In this document: piece by piece, positions 55,381 through 64,000 of the stretch
Position numbering within the stretch: position 1 is the stretch's first letter
How the letters are laid out: every line of letters begins with the position of its first letter
Source: Budvicia aquatica DSM 5075 = ATCC 35567
Lineage (GTDB): Bacteria; Pseudomonadota; Gammaproteobacteria; Enterobacterales; Enterobacteriaceae
Direction: 5' to 3'
NCBI RefSeq assembly: GCF_000427805.1
Contig: NZ_ATYS01000001.1
Span: 248,152 to 312,151, forward strand
DNA length: 64,000 nt
The notes under the pieces: generated by a model
Told to the model about the DNA's origin: nothing
Database searches by the model: none
What the model saw: the letters and a program-made list of their open reading frames with translations, nothing else
Position numbers and translations under genes: made by a program

Positions 55381-55408
55381 AAAAGGCGCCCAGTTAGGCG
55401 CCTTTGAC
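55381..55408. terminator. Bidirectional terminator between the small gene and fumC
   Basis: AAAGGCGCC (55382-55390), loop CAGTTA, GGCGCCTTT (55397-55405). It has A- and T-runs on both sides, so it serves both convergent units. Confidence 0.85.
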
Positions 55409-55423
55409 TATCAATCAATATAA

Positions 55424-56824
55424 TTACTTCTTCATACTGCCGACCATCTCTTCCGGCCTGACCCATTCATCAAACTCAGCCTCTGTCAGATGCCCTAGCT
55501 TGAGCGCTGATGCTTTTAAGGTCAGCCCTTCTTTGTGGGCTTTTTTAGCAATCTCCGCCGACTTGTCATAGCCAATATGAGTATTTAGCGCCGTGACTAA
55601 CATCAGCGATTCATTTAATAACTGGCTGATACGATCGCGATTAGGCTCAATGCCGACGGCACAATGTTTATTAAAACTGTTCATGCCATCCGCTAACAAA
55701 CGAACTGACTGTAAGAAGTTATCAATAATCATTGGCCGATAAACGTTAAGCTCAAAATTGCCCGATGCGCCGCCGATATTGACCGCAACATCATTACCCA
55801 TCACCTGTGCGCACAGCATGGTTACGGCTTCGCACTGGGTCGGGTTAACTTTGCCCGGCATAATTGAACTTCCCGGCTCATTTTCAGGAATCGATATTTC
55901 ACCGATGCCACAGCGCGGACCGGAAGAAAGCCAGCGGACGTCATTAGCAATTTTCATCAGCGATGCGGCTAAGCCTTTGAGGGCGCCATGGGCATGAACT
56001 AAGGCGTCGCAGGTCGCCAGTGCTTCAAATTTGTTGGGGGATGTTACAAAAGGCAACCCGGTCAGTGACGCCAACTCTTTAGCGACTCGTACTGCATATT
56101 CAGGGTGGGTGTTGAGCCCGGTTCCTACCGCCGTTCCACCCAATGCCAGTTCACTAAGGTGCGGGATAACATCTTCAATATGTTTGATGTTATAAGCCAG
56201 CATTGCTGCCCACCCCGAAATCTCCTGCCCCAGCGTTAGCGGCGTTGCATCTTGTAAATGCGTGCGGCCGATTTTAACGATATCACGATAAGCTTCGGCC
56301 TTATCGGCTAACGTTTTATGTAATGCCTTCAATTCAGGTAACAGATGGATATAAATCGCCGTTACCGCAGCAACGTGCATTCCGGTAGGGAAAACATCGT
56401 TAGAACTTTGGCTTTTATTGACGTCATCATTCGGATGAACCAGCCGCTCATTACCGCGTTTTCCACCAAGGATTTCACTGGCCCTGTTAGCCAGCACCTC
56501 ATTGATATTCATATTGGTCTGAGTACCGGAACCGGTTTGCCAAATAGAGAGTGGAAATTCATTACTATGCTTATCAGACAACACTTCGTCCGCCGCACTA
56601 ATGATGGCATTACCTTTAGTCGAATCCAGTAACCCCAGTTGCATATTGACCGTTGCCGCTGCGCGTTTAACCTGAGCTAACGCGTGAATTAATGCCTTTG
56701 GCATTTTTTCTTCAGAAATACGAAAATGTTCAAGGGAACGTTGAGTCTGAGCACCCCACAGGCTGTTTTCAGGCACTTCGATCGGGCCCATTGAATCTTT
56801 CTCTATACGCATGCTAACCATCAC
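55424..56824 (-). CDS. fumC: Class II fumarate hydratase FumC
   Basis: A 466-residue fumarase colinear with E. coli FumC (467). It interconverts fumarate and malate in the TCA cycle without an iron-sulfur cluster, so it works under oxidative stress. Markers: [34 protein letters not shown], and the signature [11 protein letters not shown] with the catalytic Ser in its flexible loop. The conserved [18 protein letters not shown] carries the active-site His. The first ATG or the fifth-codon ATG (MRIEKD) may be the start. It is monocistronic. Confidence 0.97.
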   Translation of the reverse strand: MMVSMRIEKDSMGPIEVPENSLWGAQTQRSLEHFRISEEKMPKALIHALAQVKRAAATVNMQLGLLDSTKGNAIISAADEVLSDKHSNEFPLSIWQTGSGTQTNMNINEVLANRASEILGGKRGNERLVHPNDDVNKSQSSNDVFPTGMHVAAVTAIYIHLLPELKALHKTLADKAEAYRDIVKIGRTHLQDATPLTLGQEISGWAAMLAYNIKHIEDVIPHLSELALGGTAVGTGLNTHPEYAVRVAKELASLTGLPFVTSPNKFEALATCDALVHAHGALKGLAASLMKIANDVRWLSSGPRCGIGEISIPENEPGSSIMPGKVNPTQCEAVTMLCAQVMGNDVAVNIGGASGNFELNVYRPMIIDNFLQSVRLLADGMNSFNKHCAVGIEPNRDRISQLLNESLMLVTALNTHIGYDKSAEIAKKAHKEGLTLKASALKLGHLTEAEFDEWVRPEEMVGSMKK

Positions 56825-57120
56825 TTTCTCCTGAATCTGATAAATAAAGATATTCGGAATACAACTTAACTAATTAAATACAGTCTTAATATTTTGTCAT
56901 AATGAACATAATCATTTTGTGATAGAACAGTATTTACCGCGATGTTACTGCAGATAAGACTCATTAAGATTACCATCAAATGGGTTCGATGTCGGATATG
57001 GTTATAATGTATGACAAAATGCCTTTATTTAAGCTAATGGTTAACTGTGTTACGCTGCGGACAAATTGAAGTAAACCCTTTGTTATCATGAACTGCGTGT
57101 TATAGAAAATAGGATTGAAC

Positions 57121-58683
57121 ATGGCTATGAAAAAAACGATCGTCGCTGTTAGCGTGCTGGCTGTACTGGGCGGAGCCTGGGTTGGTGCATCATGGTATAC
57201 AGGCAAGTTAGTTGAAACTCAATTGACTGAGCGCCTTGCTGATGCTCAGGCACAGATTAAAAAGCATTTCCCCAAAGCTGATACCAGCCTGACGATCGCT
57301 CAATATCAGCGTGGCGTTTTTTCATCGCAAGTGACTTACGCTGTTGATATCGTTCTCTCCCCGTCAGTTAAAGAACAGGTAACCGTTAATCAAAATATTA
57401 GCCATGGCCCATTCCCATTGGCAAAATTTAGCCTCGCACCAAAATTAGCTTACTCGCAGGTGGCGTTGGTCAATACGGAATCAACAAAAGACTTATTTAA
57501 GTTAAGCGCAGACAAGTCACCGCTAACCCTTGACGTTCTCTCTTCTTATGACGGTTCTTCTGCCATTACCTTAGCGATAGCGCCAATGGAAGATAAGAGT
57601 GAAGCTGACGCGGTTAATGCATTAAAATTCAGTGGAATTACCTTTAACGGTACTGCCGTGGTTGCAAAGGATAAAAACACCTTTAGTTTTACAATGACGC
57701 CGTTTGAGTTAACGGAATCAGGCACATCATTAAATATCAACAAATTTGACTTTGATGGCAGCCTTGATAACGTCACCAACATCATGAATTCAAAAGCGGT
57801 TTTCGGTGAGTTTATCGTCAACACCACCAATGAAGAGAGCGTTAAAGAGCGTTATACCGCAAAAGATATCGAGTTAACCGGTAATGTTAAAACCGGCAAG
57901 TTTGATATGAATGTCGGCTTAGGTGGTATAAAGCTAAAAAGCTTTACTCAGGAAGTTAACGGTCAAACTCAGCTATCTATCGGTGATGTAACGATGGTGA
58001 GTAACGTTGAGGAAGATGATAAAAATATCAATCAGACTCTCGATACCACCGTGGGTAACATTACCATGGCGAATAAAGAGATGGGTTCTGGCCGGCTGAT
58101 GTTGAAACTTAACCAGTTCGACGGTAATACCCTACGTTACATTAACAATAACTCCGAGCAAATATCGACGCTATTGCTTGGCTCAGCTATCGGTGGCTCC
58201 CCTGAAATGGCTATGGGTAACGAGCAACTGATGACCCATTTAATGACATTCCTTGATGCTAATCCGACTGTCAGTATTTCTCCGTTTACTTGGAAAAATG
58301 CTAAAGGTGAAAGTCAGTTAGATATGTCATTGACCTTAAAGCGCCCTGACTCACTGGAATTTGAAGAGCCGGGTGAATTGGCTGCGCAGTTGATCAAACA
58401 GTTTAGCAGTAGCACTCGCCTGTCGATGCCGATGCTTATTGAACAAGCACAAATTAATAACCAAGTTTTTGACGGTATGGATGCTGAACAGGCTCAGGCT
58501 GCCGCTGAAAGCATGGTACAAGAGCTGATGATGATAGGTACCTCGATGCAAACGCTGACTGTACAGGATGATAATTTGGTCGGTACTTTCAATTATGCCG
58601 ACGGAATTATCGATCTTAACGGGCAAAAAATGCCGTTTGCTCAGTTCCTGAATATTTTAGAAACGGGAATGTCCGGCGAGTAA
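57121..58683 (+). CDS. ydgA: YdgA-family (DUF945) inner-membrane/periplasmic protein
   Basis: A 520-residue protein matching E. coli YdgA in layout: an N-terminal signal anchor (MKKTIVAVSVLAVLGGAWVG), a YTGK motif, then QYQRGVFSSQ and DHGPFPLA-like SHGPFPLAKFSLAPKL, and a C-terminal YADGIIDLNGQKMPFAQFL. ATG at 57121 with AGGA upstream is preferred over a TTG six bases earlier. Most of the chain is periplasmic, with weak repeats of beta-strand character; the function is unknown. A hairpin follows the stop. Confidence 0.9.
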   Translation: MAMKKTIVAVSVLAVLGGAWVGASWYTGKLVETQLTERLADAQAQIKKHFPKADTSLTIAQYQRGVFSSQVTYAVDIVLSPSVKEQVTVNQNISHGPFPLAKFSLAPKLAYSQVALVNTESTKDLFKLSADKSPLTLDVLSSYDGSSAITLAIAPMEDKSEADAVNALKFSGITFNGTAVVAKDKNTFSFTMTPFELTESGTSLNINKFDFDGSLDNVTNIMNSKAVFGEFIVNTTNEESVKERYTAKDIELTGNVKTGKFDMNVGLGGIKLKSFTQEVNGQTQLSIGDVTMVSNVEEDDKNINQTLDTTVGNITMANKEMGSGRLMLKLNQFDGNTLRYINNNSEQISTLLLGSAIGGSPEMAMGNEQLMTHLMTFLDANPTVSISPFTWKNAKGESQLDMSLTLKRPDSLEFEEPGELAAQLIKQFSSSTRLSMPMLIEQAQINNQVFDGMDAEQAQAAAESMVQELMMIGTSMQTLTVQDDNLVGTFNYADGIIDLNGQKMPFAQFLNILETGMSGE

Positions 58684-58717
58684 ATCGCTCAGATAATAAT
58701 CTATCAGCGATATTAAA

Positions 58718-58757
58718 ACGTTTCCGTTCGAAATAATTCACCTCGAGCGGAAACGTA
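58718..58757 (+). terminator. Hairpin after ydgA (possible terminator)
   Basis: ACGTTTCCGTTCGA (58718-58731) pairs with TCGAGCGGAAACGT (58743-58756) with one G-T pair. No immediate T-run follows, so it may be a transcript-stabilising hairpin rather than a strict terminator. Confidence 0.5.
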
Positions 58758-58941
58758 TCAGCAAAGCTATATTTTTAATGGTTTTAATTATTTTCTCCTA
58801 GTTAATCAATTCAATACCCTCTCCGATTACCAAATTAACCATAATATTTTTGTGGTTTTTGCTTAATAATTTCAAGCATTTTCACTATTGTCCTTGTGAC
58901 GCTAACTGTGATAAACAGCATAACCATAATAAAAGTAATGA

Positions 58942-61002
<2,061 letters not shown>

Positions 61003-61029
61003 GCGTTTATTGTAATTGGTAGAAACGAC

Positions 61030-61060
61030 AAGGGCTTATTAGTCAATATATAAGCCCTTA
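61030..61060 (+). terminator. Hairpin 1 after aegA
   Basis: AAGGGCTTA (61030-61038) pairs with TAAGCCCTT (61051-61059). It is almost the same hairpin as the one at 61294-61325, so the two look duplicated. Confidence 0.6.
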
Positions 61061-61063
61061 GCG

Positions 61064-61289
61064 TGCTGACAAAGTAGCTTAATTTGATCTCAGCGTAGAT
61101 TTCGTCCGCATAATCGGCATCGGAATATACATTTTTCCCAGCGGCCAAGGGGCGATATTTTGAGTACAAGGGGCGCTCCGGCTGCTCATGCAGCTACGAC
61201 CCCAACGGACAAAAACGTAGGGAACGAATTCTCTCCCTCTGATTGTTCACTTTTAAGACATATATTTTAATCATTGGGGTTTGTCAGCA
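61064..61289. repeat. 226-bp element with 10-bp terminal inverted repeats; includes dispersed repeat copy B
   Basis: TGCTGACAAA (61064-61073) and TTTGTCAGCA (61280-61289) are perfect inverted repeats. Between them, 61088-61160 on the minus strand resembles 50308-50375. The middle is GC-rich (GGCTGCTCATGCAGC) compared with its flanks. Near-identical hairpins stand on either side. It resembles a MITE-like or other mobile repeat, but no target duplication is proven. Confidence 0.45.
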
Positions 61290-61293
61290 GTCT

Positions 61294-61325
61294 GAGGGCT
61301 TATAGTTAATATAAGCCCTTTTAAT
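61294..61325. terminator. Hairpin 2 between aegA and ribC
   Basis: AGGGCTTATA (61295-61304) pairs with ATATAAGCCCT, followed by TTTTA. It is a good terminator for rightward transcripts and could also end leftward ribC transcripts. Confidence 0.65.
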
Positions 61326-61401
61326 TCACAACCATCACTCTTCAGTGACTAGAAAAAGTAATATTTCGACATTTATCTCGCAGACCAAACTAACCTTGGT
61401 A

Positions 61402-62016
61402 TCAAATAATCGACCGGCTCGCCAAAACCCGCTCAACGGTATCAACAATAGCCTGAGTCTGAGGATCAATTTCGATATTAACTTTATCCCCTAAACGTTT
61501 AGTACCCAGAGTGGTTCTTTCTAGGGTTTCTGGTATCAGGTGCACGCAAAAACGCCCTTTGGTGACCTCGCCGATGGTTAAACTGATACCATCAATACCG
61601 ATAAAACCCTTATGTAAAACGTATTTCATCAGATCATCAGGCATTTTAAACCAGATCTGGCGATTGTTTTCTGAGGTCAGTATTTTTACGATTTCAGCCA
61701 TACAGATAATATGGCCCGACATCAGGTGCCCGCCAATTTCATCGTTAAATTTAGCCGCTCGTTCGATGTTAACCTGGTCGCCAACTTTAACGTTGCCAAG
61801 ATTGGTAATTCTGAGCGTCTCTTTCATCAGGTCAAAGCTGACGATATCACCTTCAACTTTCGTCACTGTCAGGCAACAACCGTTGTGGGCAACTGAAGCA
61901 CCAAGCTCTAAGTCAGGCAATAACTCTGATGGGAATTTCACTTTATGGGTACGAAAGTTTGATTTTTCATCAATGGCAACAACAGCGACAGTACCCTGAA
62001 CGATTCCGGTAAACAT
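61402..62016 (-). CDS. ribC: Riboflavin synthase alpha chain
   Basis: A 204-residue riboflavin synthase (E. coli ribC, called ribE in many annotations), which converts two 6,7-dimethyl-8-ribityllumazine molecules to riboflavin. The frame is open to 62115, but the true start is [13 protein letters not shown] at 62016, with GAGG upstream. Two repeated barrel domains are visible: residues 1-95 with [14 protein letters not shown] and [10 protein letters not shown], and 98-190 with [18 protein letters not shown] and [10 protein letters not shown]. It is divergent from mdtK as in E. coli. Confidence 0.95.
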   Translation of the reverse strand: MFTGIVQGTVAVVAIDEKSNFRTHKVKFPSELLPDLELGASVAHNGCCLTVTKVEGDIVSFDLMKETLRITNLGNVKVGDQVNIERAAKFNDEIGGHLMSGHIICMAEIVKILTSENNRQIWFKMPDDLMKYVLHKGFIGIDGISLTIGEVTKGRFCVHLIPETLERTTLGTKRLGDKVNIEIDPQTQAIVDTVERVLASRSII

Positions 62017-62288
62017 TCGATTAACCTCAGTAACTAATTGAATAAAACCTGTAATAGCCGGAAGTGTGACGCAATTCGCGCTAAAAACCAAATCCAGTTT
62101 TTCTCCGGTTAGCAATAATTCTATCTTGCTACTTTCCGAAAATGAATGACAAGAATAATTTCATTTATTGTATAGGTTGGATTACACAGGGTGAATCGGT
62201 ACAATCCAAATCACCAACTCTTTTTATTGACTCTTGCTTTTGTTCCGAGAGGAATTTTTCATTTTCAAAATCATACAGAAGGTATTGC

Positions 62289-63662
62289 GTGCAGAAGTAT
62301 ATTAATGAAGCGCGTAGCCTGTTAGCTTTAGCTATTCCGGTTATTATTGCTCAGTTTTCCCAGACCGCTATCGGCGTTGTCGACACCATTATGGCCGGCG
62401 GCGTTAGCCCGACCGATATGGCCGCAGTCGCAGTCGGCACCTCTATTTGGCTGCCAACCATTTTATTCGGTCAGGGGCTGCTTATGGCATTAACGCCCAT
62501 TGTTGCTCAATTAAATGGTTCCGGCCATCGCAGTAATATTGCCCATCAGGTACGTCAGTCTTTTTGGCTGGCATCGGCGATCTCACTGTTGGTGATGACG
62601 GTGTTATACAACAGTCATTTAATTATTGAACATATGCAGGGTATCGACCCTAAGCTGGCCGATATTACTATTCGTTATTTACAGGCCATTATGTGGGGCG
62701 CGCCCGGCTATCTGTTTTTTCAGGTTTTTAGAAGCCAGTGCGATGGTTTATCAAAGACGAAACCCAGCATGGTCATTGGGTTTATTGCGCTGTTAGTCAA
62801 TATTCCTATTAACTATGTTTTAATCCACGGCAAGCTCGGATTTCCGGCCATGGGTGGCGTAGGCTGCGGCGTTGCTGCGGCCTTAGTGTATTGGCTTATG
62901 TTTTGCTGTATCAAAATCTATGTGGGTTCTGCGGCATCGCAAAAAGATATTAACGCCCATAAGAAATTTGAAATGCCATATTGGCCAACCTTAAAACGCT
63001 TAACCGGCCTGGGCCTTCCGGTCGCATTGGCCCTGTTTTTTGAAGTCACGCTGTTTGCCGTGGTGGCGCTGTTAGTGTCACCGCTAGGCGTGGTGTCCGT
63101 CGCCGGCCATCAGATAGCCCTGAGCTTCAGTAGTCTGGTCTTCGTTTTGCCGCTGGCGCTGGGCGTCGCGGCTTCTATTCGCGTTGGCTTCAAGCTAGGC
63201 CAGAATAAAGTAGATGAAGCCCGAGTGGCGTCTTATACCAGCCTGATTCTTGGTCTATCAATGGCATCAATGACAGCGATATTTACCGTGGTCTTTCGCC
63301 ACCAAATCGCGCTGATGTATAACGATAGTCCGGCGGTGGTGATGATGGCAACGCACCTGATGTTGCTTGCCGCTATTTATCAATGTTCAGATTCTATTCA
63401 GGTGATTGGCAGTGGCATTTTGCGCGGTTATAAAGATACGCGTTCAATATTCTTTATTACCTTTACCGCATATTGGCTTATCGGCTTACCCATCGGTTAT
63501 GTGCTTGGCCTGACGGATATCGTCGTTCCTCGTATGGGCCCCGCCGGTTTCTGGATTGGATTTATTATCGGGCTTACCGCTTCTGCAGCAATGATGATCG
63601 CAAGAATGCGCTGGCTACAAAAACAACCTATCGCCCTTATCTTACAACGCGTATCCCGTTAA
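62289..63662 (+). CDS. mdtK: MATE-family multidrug/sodium antiporter MdtK (NorM)
   Basis: A MATE efflux pump with 12 membrane segments. The frame is open from 62142, but the GTG at 62289 (AAGG upstream) starts a protein [20 protein letters not shown] of 457 residues, exactly the E. coli MdtK length, with matching N- and C-termini (final LQRVSR). Family signatures include [19 protein letters not shown] and the C-terminal repeat [20 protein letters not shown]. It exports cationic drugs such as fluoroquinolones in exchange for sodium or protons. A terminator and the tRNA-Val gene follow. Confidence 0.96.
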   Translation: MQKYINEARSLLALAIPVIIAQFSQTAIGVVDTIMAGGVSPTDMAAVAVGTSIWLPTILFGQGLLMALTPIVAQLNGSGHRSNIAHQVRQSFWLASAISLLVMTVLYNSHLIIEHMQGIDPKLADITIRYLQAIMWGAPGYLFFQVFRSQCDGLSKTKPSMVIGFIALLVNIPINYVLIHGKLGFPAMGGVGCGVAAALVYWLMFCCIKIYVGSAASQKDINAHKKFEMPYWPTLKRLTGLGLPVALALFFEVTLFAVVALLVSPLGVVSVAGHQIALSFSSLVFVLPLALGVAASIRVGFKLGQNKVDEARVASYTSLILGLSMASMTAIFTVVFRHQIALMYNDSPAVVMMATHLMLLAAIYQCSDSIQVIGSGILRGYKDTRSIFFITFTAYWLIGLPIGYVLGLTDIVVPRMGPAGFWIGFIIGLTASAAMMIARMRWLQKQPIALILQRVSR

Positions 63663-63669
63663 AACACGC

Positions 63670-63702
63670 GCCCGGAAGCCTCAAGTTTCCGGGTTATTTT
63701 TA
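63670..63702 (+). terminator. Intrinsic terminator of mdtK
   Basis: CCCGGAA (63671-63677) and TTCCGGG (63687-63693) with a 9-base loop, followed by TTATTTTTA. Confidence 0.85.
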
Positions 63703-63867
63703 TCCAGATGCTGAAAATATGAATAAAAAAGAGCCTGGCTGTGCAGTTCCTCACCAATTAAACCTAATGTAACAAGAAATTCTCTTTTTCTCCTTGCCAG
63801 TTAGGCACTTCATCGTTAATATTCGTCCGCATCGTTAATGCTGTCAGGTAGTAACGAGTTAGTATGT

Positions 63868-63944
63868 GCGTCCGTAGCTCAGTTGGTTAGAGCACCACCT
63901 TGACATGGTGGGGGTCGGTGGTTCGAGTCCACTCGGACGCACCA
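63868..63944 (+). tRNA. valV: tRNA-Val (anticodon GAC)
   Basis: A 77-base gene with encoded CCA. Acceptor stem GCGTCCG/CGGACGC, D-arm with AGCTCAGTTGGTTAGAGC, anticodon arm CCACC-TTGACAT-GGTGG with GAC at 63902-63904, and a T-arm with GTTCGAGTCC. It reads GUC/GUU valine codons. Its place after mdtK is as in E. coli valV. Confidence 0.98.
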
Positions 63945-63976
63945 AATAACAATCTCTTGTTGTTTGATTACAGTAT

Positions 63977-64000
63977 GCGCCCTTAGCTCAGTTGGTTAGA
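63977..64000 (+). tRNA. Second tRNA gene, partial (valW position)
   Basis: The first 24 bases of another tRNA (GCGCCCTTAGCTCAG, then TTGGTTAGA) are cut off by the window end. The D-arm equals that of the first tRNA-Val. In E. coli valW, also a GAC valine tRNA, is here. The anticodon is outside the window. Confidence 0.85.

Noticed and set aside
61402..62016. FMN riboswitch near the riboflavin synthase gene
   Set aside because: In Enterobacterales it precedes ribB, and no RFN-like conserved structure is seen upstream here.
62017..62115. 33-codon extension of riboflavin synthase
   Set aside because: The family always starts MFTGI, here at 62016 with a ribosome site.
62142..62288. 49-codon extension of MdtK
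   Set aside because: The GTG start at 62289 gives exactly the E. coli length; the extension is not membrane-like or conserved.

Overview
The window is a 64 kb piece of an Enterobacterales chromosome with fairly low GC. Many genes match Escherichia coli proteins in sequence, length and motifs: rluF, tcyP, ydgJ, ydfG, bioD2, mlc, ynfM, fumC, ydgA, aegA, ribC and mdtK. The right end keeps the E. coli order ribC - mdtK - tRNA-Val(GAC) - second tRNA. The chromosomal ampR/ampC pair, a Bcr/CflA-type punC, an ERIC-like repeat and a giant ESPR-type autotransporter also suit this order. The genus cannot be fixed from sequence alone; a lineage outside the core E. coli/Salmonella group, such as Budviciaceae, is only a guess.

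Layout. 1-2.1 kb: the end of a radical SAM gene, its partner DNA-repair gene and rluF. 2.2-8.1 kb: a leftward nickel-type ABC transporter operon (nikABCDE-like) led by a SAM methyltransferase, with a near-consensus NikR operator upstream. 8.1-15.8 kb: accessory genes, namely a GNAT acetyltransferase, a LysR regulator divergent from an MFS pump, two alpha/beta hydrolases, a cyclophilin-like exported protein, a broken MFS gene, a DUF2127 membrane protein and an NTF2-like protein. 15.9-24.5 kb: an arsenic island of two convergent operons. The rightward one is arsR-like - ECF sigma factor - arsD - arsA; the leftward one is arsR - (frameshifted LMW-PTP-type arsC) - arsD - arsA - [ERIC-like repeat] - arsB - arsC. 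24.4-25.9 kb: decayed sequence and a GNAT gene. 26-35.7 kb: one 3225-residue autotransporter, followed by a long AT-rich gap.

36.7-42.1 kb: FUSC-family protein, purine exporter punC with a small acetyltransferase-like gene, cystine symporter tcyP and a DUF1161 protein. 42.2-49.5 kb: ydgJ, a four-gene OsmU/OpuC-type osmoprotectant ABC transporter and ampR-ampC. 49.6-64 kb: an orphan SMI1/KNR4 protein and then mostly core genes (ydfG, bioD2, mlc, ynfM, a small membrane protein, fumC, ydgA, aegA, ribC, mdtK and tRNAs).

The most unusual part is the arsenic island. The rightward operon joins an ArsR-type repressor with a C-terminal Cys pair to an ECF sigma factor with a Cys/His-rich tail. Its ArsD and ArsA have each lost one of the three thiols used in As(III) handling (ArsD Cys18, ArsA Cys172), whereas the leftward copies keep all of them. 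The arsD leader carries a 10-bp inverted repeat that would hide its ribosome binding site. This looks like a duplicated arsDA module placed under a separate sigma-factor circuit and possibly given a different ligand. The methyltransferase at the head of a NikR-controlled nickel operon is the second observation worth following.
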